Below are positions 25,851 to 37,146 of a DNA stretch of 64,000 nt, piece after piece. The first letter of the stretch is position 1; the number at the start of each line of letters is the position of its first letter. The translations under genes and the position numbers were made by a program. The stretch is taken from NCBI RefSeq assembly GCF_030445035.2, contig NC_080702.1, positions 11,974,029 to 12,038,028 on the forward strand, read 5' to 3'. The stretch is from Dasypus novemcinctus. Its lineage: Eukaryota; Chordata; Mammalia; Cingulata; Dasypodidae. Below the pieces are notes generated by a model. It worked only from the letters and a program-made list of their open reading frames with translations, was not told the DNA's origin and ran no database searches.

Positions 25851-26779
25851 TGGTGTTTAAAGCTGTATGTACACCAGAAAAACATGTCCTTAAATTTAAT
25901 CCATTCCTGGGAAGGTGAACCCATTATAAATGGAAGCTTAGGATGAGAATACTTCAGTTCATGTGCTACCCACGTAAATCAGGATGACTCTTTAGTGTAC
26001 CACTGGAGTCCTCTATGAGAGAATGAAATTTAGAGATGTAGAAAGCCATGGCAGCAAGAAGCTAAAATCAATGAATCCTGGAAAAGTAGGAAAAGACTAG
26101 CAGTGCTGCCATATGTCTTGCTGTATGACAGAATGAAGGATTGCCAGCAACTGATCTTCAGGAAGAAAGCATTGTTTTGATAGTGTCTTTTTGTTGTTGC
26201 TGTTTATTTATTTTATTATTTATTTCTCCCCCACCCCCATTCCTCCCATTGTCTACTCTCTGTGTCCATTCACTGTGTTTTCTTCTGTGTCTGCTTGTAT
26301 TTTCATTAATTGGCTCCAGGAACTGATCCTGGGACTTTCTGAAATGGGAGAGAGGAGATTACTCTCTTGTGCCACCTCAACTCCCTGTTCTGCTATGTCT
26401 TCTTCTTTTCTCTCCTCTGTGTCACTTGTTGCATCATCTTGCTGCACCACCTCTCTGCATCAGCTGGCACTCCTGTGCAGGGAGGCTTTCCTGCACTGGG
26501 TGGGATTCCACACAGGGTGGCACTCATGCGTGGGGCAGCATTCCCACATGGGCCAGAATTGGTGTGGGCCAGCTAGCCATGTGGGCCATCTTGCCCTCAC
26601 CAGGAGGCCCTGGGCATCAAACTCTGGATCTTCTATATGGTAGAAGGAGTCCAATTGGTTGAGCCACATCTGTTTCCTGATAGTGTCTTGATTTGGAAAT
26701 TTTCCTCCTCAAAACAGAGTAAATCAATTATTATTGTTTAACAATGCCTAGGAAGTCAAAACAGTTTTGATACCAGGAG
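25851..26779 (+). mobile_element. MaLR-like 5' LTR, carrying a SINE
   Basis: The LTR runs from TGGTGTTTAAAGCTG to about GTCAAAACA (end about 26766). It is followed at about 26768 by GATACCAGGAGTGGGG, which resembles a tRNA-Leu-type primer-binding site used by ERVL/MaLR elements. It is non-coding. The SINE at 26191-26677 splits it. Confidence 0.65.
26191..26677 (-). mobile_element. DAS-like SINE with 12-bp TSD
   Basis: TGATAGTGTCTT occurs at 26179-26190 and 26678-26689. On the minus strand a tRNA-like head (complement of about 26600-26675) is followed by a long body and an A-rich tail. The copy belongs to the longer, older SINE type. Confidence 0.88.
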
Positions 26780-26996
26780 TGGGGGGCTGCTATTGAGAAA
26801 AGAAAAATGTGGAATGGGTTTTGAATTGCATAATAGGTAGAGACTGGATGGATTGTAAGGCATTTGATAGAAAAGGCCTTGATTGCTTTGACAAAACTGT
26901 TTATAGAACATATATGCTAAAAGTACTTCCCATGAGGACTTTGAAGAAAATAATGAATGTGATATTGGGAACTGGTGGAAAGGTGATCCTTGTTTT

Positions 26997-28468
26997 TTTT
27001 TCTTTTTTTTTAATTCATTTTTTAAAAATATTACATTCAAAACATCTGAAGTCCCATTCAACCCCACCACCCCCACCCCTCACTCCCCCCACAGCAACAC
27101 TCTCTCCCATCATCATGACACATCCATTGCATTTGGTAAGTACATCTCTGGGAATCGCTGCACCTCATGGTCAATGGTCCACATCATAGCCCATACTCTC
27201 CCATGTTCCATCCAGTGGGCCCTGGGGAGATCTACATTGTCCCATAATTGTCCATGAAGCACCACCCAGGAAAACTCCAAGTCCCGAAAACGCCTCCACA
27301 TCTCATCTTTTCCACCCATTCCCCACACCCAGAAGCCACCATGGCTACTTTCCCCACACCAATGCCACATTTTCTCTGTGGACCTTGGATTGTTTGTGTC
27401 CGTTGCACATCTATGTCAAGAGGGGACTTAGATTCCACATGGATACTGGATGCAATCCTCCTGCTTTCAGTTGTAGGCACTCTAGGCTCCATGGTGTGGT
27501 GGTTGACATTCTTCAACTCCGTGTTAGCTGAGTGGGATAAGTCCAATAAATCAGAGTGTAGGAGTTGAAGTCTGTTGAGGTTCAGGGCGTGGCTATCATA
27601 TTGTCAGTCCAGAGATTCAAATCCCCTAGATATATCTTAAACCCCAGCACCAACTACAATTCCAGTAAAGTAGCATGAAAGTCTTGTGAAAAGAGATCCC
27701 ATCTGAGTCCAGTTCCACCACACAGAAACACCAGCTCCAAAGAAGAGCCAACTGACATGGCAGTGAACCCCATCTGCCATGACCATAGAACCTGTGGGTC
27801 TCTTTAGCCCTCAAAAGAACCAATACTTGGGGTTGTATCTACTTTATCTGTCTCTGAGACTCTGCTCAGGTGTGCATAAGGGCAATCCATCTGACAACCT
27901 CCAGACTCTTTTTTACAGACTTATAGCCATATAAACTCATTTCTCCTTTCCAGTTCCCCTTACATTAGGTCAAACAGCATTTTAAACTCCTGTTATTATA
28001 TGTAGACAGGGATATTCTGCTGGTCCACGTTGAACCTTTAATTCAAGGTCATTTTCTAGTTACACCATCAGCTGGTACTTGGTAGTGATCTCTCGGTGCC
28101 AGGGAGGTGCATCCCCGGGTGTCATGTCCCATGCTGGGGGGAATGCATTGCATTTGCATGCTGAATTTGGCTTCAAGACTGGCCACATTTGAGTAACATG
28201 AAGGCTGTCAGGAGGAAACTCCCAAGCACAGTGCTGCTCTAGGCCTTGTTCTTATTTCAGGTGTATAGGCTCACAAGCATAGTCCTTAGTATCAGGGGCT
28301 CACTGTTGGACCCTCATTCCTTCCTGGTCCTTACCGTTGCACCTGGGGGACTGCTGCTGCTCCCCTAGGGACCACAACAGAGCACCCCTGGCCAGGAACC
28401 CAGTACCCCCAGCTGTTGTTTCTAATTGTTTCCACTATGAGTATATCCAAACATTACCATGCACCCTG
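26997..28468 (-). mobile_element. 5'-truncated L1 (3'UTR only) with 17-bp TSD
   Basis: Exact duplication AAGGTGATCCTTGTTTT at 26980-26996 and 28469-28485. The insert is 1,472 bp of L1 3'UTR on the minus strand and ends at its 5' side at 'catggtaatgtttgg', matching about 5320 in unit 1. It is more like unit 1 than unit 3 in several positions, suggesting an older L1 subfamily. Confidence 0.95.
27232..27522 (-). other. 3'UTR open frame, start codon lost
   Basis: It is homologous to the 96-codon frame at 57539-57829. The codon at the start position is ACG in place of ATG, but the frame stays open to the same stop position. It shows that the frame is not fully maintained in every copy. Confidence 0.35.
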
Positions 28469-29279
28469 AAGGTGATCCTTGTTTTAAAGTTGCATAGAAC
28501 TTGGAAAATTGAGTTCTGATATCAGATGGAAAGCATAACTTGAAGACTATGAACTGGGATATTAATCTGAAAGATTTCCAAGCTAAATGTAGACAGTGCA
28601 ACTGGTTTCTCCTGGCAGCTTCTAATAAAATGCAAGAGGAAAGAAATTAACTGAGAACTGAACTCCTGGGCACAAAGGAACTGTAAATTGATGGTTTGAA
28701 AAATTCGTAGTTTCTGGAAAACCAGTCCCCAGACAAGAATTCTCCAGGGGATGATTTAACTTAAAATGGAGTTAATCAGCAATTTCCATGCAACTCAAAA
28801 TTGGGGGTGCAATTATGCATAAAGGATCTATGGAAAGTTATTTTATCTGTTGGTTTGGGACCCCATGTAGTACATGCAAAAGTGCCAGGTTTTTCTGTGA
28901 GATCGCTGTGAATAGAACCACTGCCAACCTGGATTACAAAGGACAGAAAAGGGACAGAACCATGGAAGCTGAGGTCTAGATCTAAGACAACTTCTCAGGC
29001 CAAGAGAATGGGCCCACCCATGTGTGTGGAAAGGATAATTCTTCCCTGGCTCTTGGAGAAGATGTGCTTTCTTCACCATTGTTCAGGATGAGTGCTGCCA
29101 CACCAGTATTCTGAGAGGGTGGAGCTTGTGCTCAAGAATTTGCAGAGAGCTTGGCTGCCATCCCAGTGCTTAGAGAGTGTGGAGTCTTAATCCCAGGGTT
29201 CGAGGAGAGGATGGCTGCTGGGCAAGTGATTGGATGGGGTGGGGCTGCCACTGCATTCTGTGTTTATGGATTGGGAGAT

Positions 29280-31560
29280 TACATATCATTAAGATGTCAA
29301 TAATACCCAAAGCAATTTATAGATTCAATGCAATCCCCATCAAAATTCCAGCAACAATCTTTGCAGAAATGGAAAAGCCAATCATCAAATTTAAATGTAA
29401 AGTTAATGGGCCCCAGAGAGCTAATGCCATCTTGAAAAAGAATGAAGTTGGAGGACTCACACTTCCTGATCTTAAAACTTATTACAAACTCTTGGTAAAC
29501 AAAAGAGCATGGTACTGGCACAAGGGCAGACATATACACAAAAGAAATAGAAGTGAGAGCTGAGAAATCAACCCTCAATCAGTTTATGGCCAACTGATTT
29601 TTGACAAGGTGGCAAAGACTCCTCCGTTGGGAAAGAATAGTCTCTTTAACAAATGATGCTGGGAGAACTGGCTCTCCATTAAAAAAAAAAAAAGGCAAGG
29701 AAGACTCCTACTTCACATCATATACAAAAATCAATTCAAAATTGATCTAAGACCTAAATATAAGAGAAAACTATTAAACTCCAATTTAAAAAATTGTAGA
29801 AAAGCATCTTAAGGACCTTGTGCTAGGCAATGGCTTCTTGGACTTTATACCCAAAACACAAGCCCTAAAAGAAAAATTAATAGGACCTCATCAAAATTAA
29901 AAACTTTTGTTATTCAAAGGAATTTATCATGATAGTAAAATGACAACCCATACAAAAGTAGAAAATATTTCAAAACCACATATCTGATAGTGGATTAATA
30001 TGCAGCATATATAAAGAAATGCTTCTACTTATCAAAAAGACAACCCAATTACAAAATGGGCAAAAGGCCTGAACAGACATCTCACCAAAGAAGATATACA
30101 AATGGGCAGAAAGCATATGAAAAGATTCTCAACATCATTAGCCATCAGGAAAATGCAAATCGAAACCACAATGAGGGAAGCGGACTTGGCCCAATGGATA
30201 GGGCATCCGCCTACCAGATGGGAAGTCTGCAGTTTAAACCCCCAGCCTGCTTGACCCATGTGGATCTGGCCCATGCACAGTGCTGATGTGCACAAGGAGT
30301 GCCATGCCACGCAGGGGTGTCCCCCACATAAGGGAGGCCCATGCCCAAGGAGTGTGACCCATAAGGAGAGCACCCAATGTGAAAGAAAGTGCAGCCTGCC
30401 CAAGAATGGTGCCACACACATGAAGACCTGACACAGCAAGATGATGCAACAAAAAGAAACACAGATTCCTGGTGCTGCTGATAAGGATAGAAGCCATCAC
30501 AGAAGAACACACAGCAAATGGACACAGAGAGCAGACAACTGGGCAGGTGGGAGGAGGGGAAGGAGAGAGATATAAATAAAAACAAAACAAAAAAACCCCA
30601 CAATGAGATACCATTTCGTACCCATTAGAACAGCAGTTATTGAAAAACTGGAAAATAGCAAATATTACAGAAGATGCAGAGAAATAGGAATACTCATTCG
30701 TTGCTGCTGGCAATGTAAAATTGTACAGTTTCTGCGGAAGACATTTTGGCAGTTCCTCACAAAGTTAAGTATAAAACTAAAATATGATCTGGCAATTCCA
30801 CTACTACGTATATACCCCAAAAGAATTGAAAATAAGAACTCAAACAACTATTTACACACTGATCTTCATAGTGGCATTATTCACAATTTACAAAAGATGG
30901 AAGCAACCCAGGTGTCCATCAACCAATGAATGGATAAATAAAATGTATATACATTCAATGGAATGTTATTCAGTCTTAAAAAGGAAAGCAATTCTGATAC
31001 ATACAGCAACATGGATGGCCACTGAAGACATCTTGTTGAGTGAAATAAGCCAGACAAAAACATAACAAATATTGTGTGATCTCACTGATTTGAAACAATT
31101 GGAATAAGCAAACTCATAGAGTCAGAACCTACAATATAGGTTACCAGGCATTGGGGTGGGGATATGGAATGGGAACTACTTCAAAAGTACTGTGTTCCTA
31201 TTTGGAAGGATAGAAATATTTTGGAAAGGGATGGTGATAATGATAGAACAACACTGGGAACACAACAGCACTGTAATATATGTCTGAATATGTTTAATAG
31301 GAGAAACATTAGATTGTATATATGGTAACAGATTACAAATTTTTAAAAATCTAGGGAAATACACTGCACAAACAAGCAACCCTAAGTTAAACCATGGACT
31401 TTAATTAATAGTATAATTATAAAACTGTGCCATCATCAATTGTAACAAATATTCCAAACCAATGCAAAGTATTGATGGTAGGGTGATATATGGTAATCCT
31501 GTATTTACACCTGATTTTTCTATTAATGCACAATTTTTCTAATTAAAAAAACCCAAACTA
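29280..31560 (+). mobile_element. Older L1 3' part (ORF2 C-terminal half and 3'UTR)
   Basis: From 29280 the frame reads Lys-x-Met-Ser-Ile-Ile-Pro-Lys-Ala and continues as L1 ORF2 (Asn-Ala-Ile-Pro-Ile-Lys at 29325) with the Cys/His region at about 30690. It is a 5'-truncated old L1 distinct from the long-3'UTR family: its 3'UTR is short (about 31070-31560). A DAS-SINE splits it at 30176-30597. Stops and frameshifts are frequent. Confidence 0.85.
30176..30597 (+). mobile_element. DAS-SINE inside old L1, 10-bp TSD
   Basis: CCACAATGAG at 30166-30175 and 30598-30607 flanks it; the L1 reading resumes after it. The head has A-box-like TGGCCCAATGGATAGGG (30187) and a B-box-like GTTTAAACCCC (30232). 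The tail is A-rich, about 30570-30597. Confidence 0.92.
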
Positions 31561-31574
31561 AACACATAAATGAA

Positions 31575-31651
31575 ACATAAGCAAATAAATTCCCATTGTT
31601 TAACCTGACCAATTTCACGGTATTTGCTTTAAGCACCCTGGAAATAGAACA
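31575..31651 (+). repeat. 3' end of a MaLR-like LTR
   Basis: The terminal words 'gcaaataaattcccattgttt' and 'ggtatttgctttaagcaccc' match the end of the xenarthran MaLR-like LTR type seen at 25851. It may be the last piece of that element's 3' LTR, but the start is missing. Confidence 0.5.
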
Positions 31652-31859
31652 ACAGCCTTCTGGCTGTTATCTGAGATGAGGACGATGGGATGAGTGGGGG
31701 GAACTGTAGACATGAGCTATGTAAAGTGTTCAGATAGGCATTAATGTTAATTTTGAGAATTTTATTTGATACTAGCCACCATTATATGTCCAGCTGCTGG
31801 AAATATTTTTGGAATGTAGGAAAGTTTAAAACCAGAGAGGTATTTTATGATGATATTTA

Positions 31860-32005
31860 AAAACATCAGTTGATGATGATGACATGTAGTGGTTCCTATG
31901 GGACAGGCACAGTTTTAATCCTCAGAGCAACCCTGGAGGACAGGTATTAATATTTACATTTTATGAATGAGAAACCTGAGGCACAGGGAGGTTAATTATA
32001 TTCCT
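31860..32005 (+). repeat. MIR SINE
   Basis: It contains 'cctatgggacaggcac', 'aatcctcagagcaaccctgg', 'acattttatgaatgagaaac' and 'tgaggcacagggaggttaa', the classic MIR core order. Confidence 0.85.
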
Positions 32006-32029
32006 AATAATCTGCTTACACTTAGTATG

Positions 32030-32195
32030 AAGCAGTATTGTTACAAATGTTACATTAATTGTAACAATTGTTCCACAGCAAAGCAAGTGGTGTTGTGGTG
32101 GGGTGGTATATGGGAATCCTGTACCACATTGTTTTGTAAACCCGCAACTTCTCTAATAAAGAAAAAACATTTTTCAAACTGTAAAAAATAGGAAA
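32030..32195 (+). repeat. Old L1 3'-end fragment
   Basis: It has the sequence 'gttgtggtggggtggtatat', 'gggaatcctgtaccac' and 'cttctctaataaagaaaaaa', parallel to the end of the older L1 at 31440-31550. Truncated. Confidence 0.65.
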
Positions 32196-32249
32196 GGACC
32201 TGCATTTTTAAAAAGACAGTTGCTAAATATTTATAATGTGGCATCTTTT

Positions 32250-32830
32250 GTTAAGATGGATTTTCTAGTTACCATTCTTGTGCTCTATTGTCTGGACTAG
32301 GAGTGGATAACTGGGGTAGGCTAGCACAGGGAAAGGGAAGATTTGGGTCACAGCTGAAGACCTGGCAGACAACATGGCAGATGAACAACATGGCTGTGAG
32401 ATTTCACCCAGAAACCTCCTGAGGGCAAGGCTGCTTGAAAGATTTCCCAAGACCTGGCTACAAGAGTCTACTTCGAACTCTTTCTGGGGTCAAGGAGATG
32501 CCCCAGATAACCCCAAAGAGGCCTCCTCATTTGGCCTCTGAGAGCTAAAAGGTGGGGATCATAAGGCAATCAATCAGAAGAGCAAAAGGTTGGAGCTTTT
32601 TCCAACATTTGGAAGGGGGAAGAGTCAAGGTTCTAAAAGGCCTAACGTGAGCCTTCTGCCTGCATGACTCACCCTGCAGCATGCTGCAGTCCATATCTAT
32701 GAAAATCCATTCTTTTCTTGTTTCTTAATAAACTCTTTATTCCCTTTCCTACTCTATGGCTGTCTTTAAATTCTTTCATGTGACATAAGTCAAGAACGTA
32801 GAAGCCCAGGACCCAGAGGGTTCTCATAGC
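32250..32830 (+). mobile_element. Probable solo LTR, ERV1-like
   Basis: A ~580-bp unit begins about TGTTAAGATGG and ends near GGTTCTCA. AATAAA lies at 32727-32732, and the segment after it has the U5-like pattern of 'ctctttattccc' and 'ccaggacccagagggttctc'. No coding sequence. The boundaries and the class are uncertain, as I found no target duplication. Confidence 0.5.
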
Positions 32831-33640
32831 ATAACCAAAAGTCCATGGGCAAAATCCAACTCACCCTTTGATTTTGTAAATAAAGTTTCACACGCACATG
32901 CAAAGACACTGAGTTGGGATGTAAACTCACGTAGAATGACTTCCTGAATCACACTATATTCTTCCACATGAGAATCATGGGAATAGCCAATACCATGTAC
33001 CTCCTGATAGGATGCATTGGGAATAAATCAGCATCATTTCATCACATCTGAGATGCTCCTGCCAAAAATGCACAATCTGAATCTAATAATAAGGAAACAT
33101 CATGCAAATCCAAATTGAGAGACATTCTGCAAGATAACTGGACTACACCTTTTAAAATGTCGAGGTCATAATATACAAAACTCAGCCAAATTAAAGATTA
33201 AAGTAACCTGAGAACTGAATGCCAAGCATTCTTTTGGATTTTCTGTTGCTATAAAAATCATCACTTTGACATTGGCAATATTTAAATAAAAGTTGTGGAT
33301 TAGAGAATAATATCGTGTCACTAATGTCTACATTTTATATCTCTTAAACCATACTTAACATGCTTTAAAACATGTCTGAAATTATTGGCCAAGATTTCTA
33401 GGCAGAATAGACACTTGATAAATATATGTGGACTGCGTGAATGAAATGTGTAAGAATTTGAAGTGATTTTTCAAATTTGATTTCTTAATACCAAAGCTGG
33501 GAATTCTCCTATAGTGAGGATTTTCCAAGTACAGTGTCTGGTAGCTAATAAGAATAGCTATAATTATTGAGAAAGTGATACTTTACCATCACCATATGCT
33601 GGCACCATCTGTGGAAGTCTTGAAGGAAAGTGTCACTTGT
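32831..33640. other. Unassigned sequence
   Basis: No gene or repeat was recognised. Confidence 0.3.
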
Positions 33641-33930
33641 ACATGTAGAGAGGAATGAACAGGTAGAAAGAATGGTGTGAACAAACTCCTAAGGGAATGT
33701 TGACATTTTGTTCTAGCAACAATGACTTGAAGAATTTGACTGAGAAGATTTAGCCCATGTAGAGGAGTTAAATTTAGAGATGTTGGGAGAGGGCAGCTTA
33801 CCATATCTTGGGTTCCATGATGAGAAGATTGGACTTCACCCAGTGCCTACTAAGGAGGGACTAAAGAATTTTGAATAGGGGTGAAATGTCCTGAGCATTA
33901 AGAGAATTAATTTAATAATAAAAGAGTGAA
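33641..33930 (+). repeat. Ancient repeat, related to 25385-25830
   Basis: Words such as 'agggaatgttgacattttg', 'gaggagttaaatttagag' and 'aattttgaataggggtgaaa' place it in the same kind of old interspersed repeat. The identity is tentative. Confidence 0.3.
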
Positions 33931-34740
33931 GTTTTCACAGAGATAGGGAATGAGCTAGGATATTATTACATTACCTTTCATTATTTAACTGTAGTTAAGT
34001 GTGCCTACTATTAAATATATTTGAAAATTTTCATTTGGGCTATAACAGTTCTTTTTAAAAATGGCCTCTATTCTATATAATTCTTGCTTTATATTGAGGT
34101 ATGACAAAAAACATACCAGGCGAAAGGTGACAGTGGTTTACCCTTGAAACTAAGGTGGGTCATCTATAACCCTTGGCATCCTTTTATTTATTTTAATGGC
34201 AGCTGAAACACTAGGATATTTCTACTAGCCCACTACATTTAATAACCATCATAGTTATGGTTTCCTGGAAGCAACAGATATGTCCAGAGAAACTTATTCC
34301 TTCATAAAAAGTTCATCTTTTAGAGTTTTCCAGACATGATGAAATATTTAGGGTCTTGGTTAGGTCTCCAGAGTATAACAGAAGTCTAGTAAATGGACTT
34401 AGAAAATGCAAAACCTCTACATTTCAGAAGGTTGCTGTAAGTTATTTGTTACATCCTGACTACACCCATAAAACACCTCATTCTTGTGTATTTCCTTAGG
34501 GAATGCCTCTATTCCACATACAAATAAGAAAGAGATTGGCTTGGGAAAGTTGTAACAGATGACCAAGCTGGGTGGTAAATGTGAGGCAGATGCAGAACTG
34601 AGATGTCTCCATCATACAAGTGTTTTCTTAAGCTTGTCTACTCAGAGTGGGACCACCAGAACTCCTGGGAGAAACTCCTGTTATATATCTACAGACATAA
34701 TTGTTTCACTGTGGATCCCTCTTTCATCCTGTAATATTCA
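33931..34740. other. Unassigned sequence
   Basis: Nothing was recognised. Confidence 0.3.
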
Positions 34741-34787
34741 ATGTGTGTGACAGTTTGCTCAGTTGGTAGAGGTGGGGTCTGGCTGCA

Positions 34788-34879
34788 GACGAGGGGTCAG
34801 TCCCGCTTGGGACGAGGGGTCGGTCCCACTTGGGACGAGGGGTCGGTCCGGCAGCAGACGAGGGGTCGGTCTCACAGGG
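34788..34879. repeat. Tandem 23-bp repeat, four copies
   Basis: GACGAGGGGTCGGTC-type units start at 34788, 34811, 34834 and 34857, exactly 23 bp apart. They lie in the R/U5 side of the LTR. Confidence 0.9.
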
Positions 34880-35055
34880 GTTGCGCTGTTCGGCTGACGG
34901 GGTCGCCCAGAGAAGCCGGCGATGAGGGGGTCACCCGGAGAAGCAGGCGATGAACTGGGGACAAGGGAGGCCAGGCCCTTGTCGGGGGCTCTCAGGACTG
35001 GAGGGCACACGGCAGAAGAACTACCGCGGAGACAAGGTAAACATGCAAGTCCAAC

Positions 35056-35135
35056 TTTATTGAGGGAGAGGCAACAGTTTTATAGGGGCTGGGGAAGGCT
35101 GATTGGTTGAAGCCACGCCCTGTTCTGATTGGTTG
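35056..35135 (-). promoter_or_regulatory. LTR core promoter and poly(A) signal
   Basis: On the minus strand, two CCAAT boxes (35135, 35109) precede TATAAA (35083-35078), and AATAAA follows about 17 nt later (35061-35056). The closeness of TATA and AATAAA implies the RNA start lies close to the signal or just past it. Confidence 0.65.
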
Positions 35136-35633
35136 CCAGAGAAAGGTCAGTGGGAGGTACTGGACAGGGGAGGGGTGGTGGTTAGGGATTGGCTGTTGCT
35201 GTTGCTGGGGGAAGTGGCAGGGTTTAGGGATTGGTGGCTGCTGTTGCTGGGGTAGAGGGCAGACTTGAGTTTCCCACCCACGCCTGGCTGTTGTTGCTGT
35301 GGGGGGGTGGGGGGAAAGCAGACTGGAATTTTCTGCCCTGTGCCTGCGCAGGGAGAAAGAAGAAGAAGGGTGTTGCATCCTAAGGCATTGTGGCGCTATC
35401 TGGGAGGAGGGGCGGCCGCGGAAGCGTGGCTGCCGAGAAGGGGAGACCCGAGGGCACTCTGCGCCCATGCCGAGCTTCCTTCAGGGGTGGCGGTGGGCCC
35501 AACCAACCACCCTATTATGGGGGCAGCGGTTTGGAATAGGTCTACCGTGGCCGCCGCCCCCCACCAGGCCAGCAAACCACACTTCAGCCCGAGGGGTGAC
35601 CGCAAATGTGTTCATTTTTTAAACCCACAAAAT

Positions 35634-35966
35634 CCTACAAGCTCTCTGGAATAGCTGGACTGATTGGTTAATTTGATGTGAAATTGTTTAGACACCAGTT
35701 TAGTTGGCCCACGTGGTATGAAGACTAAGAGGAACATTAGTTAAAACAAAACACACAAAAACTAGAGGTTTATTTATACACCACTGACTTTTGTTCATAT
35801 ATTCCAAAAGGCAATTTAAGGAAGAAGTGTAAACACATTTATACAATTTCCTTGATGTCCATCACCACACATACAAAAAGAGATACCTAGTTTATTTCTA
35901 TTTTCTAGAATTTGGCCTTTGCCTTGATTTTTATTTCACACTGATATCTAGAAATAGGACTAGTTA
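35634..35966. other. Unassigned sequence
   Basis: Nothing was recognised. Confidence 0.3.
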
Positions 35967-36002
35967 ATTGCTTCTTGGCCTTTTGGCTAAGATCAAGTGT
36001 AG
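35967..36002 (+). pseudogene. RNU2P: U2 snRNA 5' fragment
   Basis: About 36 nt match the 5' end of U2 spliceosomal RNA, including GGCCTTTTGGCTAAGATCAA and AGTGTAG. The two visible mismatches are both T in place of the C of a CpG, as expected from decay. The rest of U2 is missing, so it is a truncated dead copy. Confidence 0.85.
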
Positions 36003-36749
36003 AAATAGTGTTAGGAATCTGTCATTTTAATTAATTTAAATTCATTTTCTATAAGGAAAAACAATTAGCATACAGTATATTTTAATGTGCATTTTCTTAC
36101 TATGAGGAAAACTCCAGTGAAGTTTTTTAGTAATACCTTATTCTGAGTTCTTTTGTGTGATGCAGGAAAACAGCTATTTTTTTGGGGGGGTGCCATTTTT
36201 AAAGTCCTCCCTCAAGAAGACCAATTGCACAGGGACTTGACGTTTGGGGAAAGTTGTGCAGATTTCTAGAAAGCACATTTGTGGCTTGGAAGAGAGTGAT
36301 AGTCTTGCACAAGACTTAAACATCAAGACATCAGTAGATGGTAAGTGACTTAAGAGCCTTAAAGGATGTGATTTGTTACTGAATGTCAAATGCAGCTCTT
36401 CAAAGGGACTAGCAGGTAAAGTGGAAAGAAATCAGATAAGTGATATTTGTTCAGAGGCATGCTAAATGATCAAGAGATTCTGAGACGGAGTTGCGGGTTT
36501 AGGATTTTTTTTGCCCCTCACCTTGAGTCTTGCTGAAACATGCCACAGTGGCGGTGTTTCCATTCCCTGGGAACAGGAATAATGAGAAAGATTTTAGTTC
36601 TTAACTCTTTTGGAGTTTTTCAGGAATGCTTTCACCCATGTTTTTATTTTTTGTTTCTATCATCTATAAGGGTAACTTGGTGGCAGATATCTGGAGAAAG
36701 AGTGTAACGATTTGGCCCTTTATTGCATCTTATCTTTCTAAGATGGTAT
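36003..36749. other. Unassigned sequence
   Basis: No gene or repeat was recognised. Confidence 0.3.
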
Positions 36750-36759
36750 AGCATGTTTT

Positions 36760-37136
36760 TTTTTGTTGTTTTTTTTTTAAGATTTATTTATTTATTTAAT
36801 TTCCCCCTCCCCTGGTTGTCTGTTCTTGGTGTCTATTTGCTGTGTCTTGTTTCTTTGTCCGCTTCTGTTGTCGTCAGCGGCACGGGAAGTGTGGGCAGCG
36901 CCATTCCTGGGCAGGCTGCTCTTTCTTTTCACACTGGGCGGCTTTCCTCACGGGCGCACTCCTTGCACGTGGGGCTCCCCCACGCGGGGGACACCCTTGC
37001 GTGGCACGGCACTCCTTGCACGCATCAGCGCTGCGCATGGCCAGCTCCACACGGGTCAAGGAGGCCCGGGGTTTCAACTGCGGACCTCCCATATGGTAGA
37101 CGGACGCCCTAACCACTGGGCCAAAGTCCGTTTCCC
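36760..37136 (-). mobile_element. DAS-SINE, young type, 10-bp TSD
   Basis: AGCATGTTTT lies at 36750-36759 and 37137-37146. The minus strand starts GGGAAACGGACTTTGGCCCA and ends in an A-rich tail. It is very like the copies at 45025 and 56020. Confidence 0.94.
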
Positions 37137-37146
37137 AGCATGTTTT

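Larger units (their letters stand above)
26767..29275 (+). mobile_element. MaLR-like internal sequence, degenerate
   Basis: It follows the primer-site-like word and has MaLR internal features such as 'ctgctattgagaaaag' and 'aatgtggaatgggttttgaa'. No protein frame is recognisable. A young L1 fragment (26997-28468) interrupts it, and the flanking parts rejoin exactly at the TSD. Confidence 0.55.
34745..35633 (-). mobile_element. CpG-rich solo LTR of an endogenous retrovirus
   Basis: The whole 0.9-kb block is much more GC- and CpG-rich than its surroundings. Read on the minus strand it has an LTR order: two CCAAT boxes in CAACCAATCAG (complements of 35125-35135 and 35099-35109), TATAAA (complement of 35078-35083), AATAAA (complement of 35056-35061), then a GC-rich part with a 23-bp tandem repeat. 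The ends are near TG and CA, but no target duplication was seen. No gag, pol or env is present, so it is a solo LTR. Well-preserved CpGs suggest it is young or protected from methylation. Confidence 0.72.

Noticed and set aside
34788..34879. A CRISPR-like array from the regular 23-bp spacing
   Set aside because: Units are directly adjacent without unique spacers, and the setting is a mammalian LTR.
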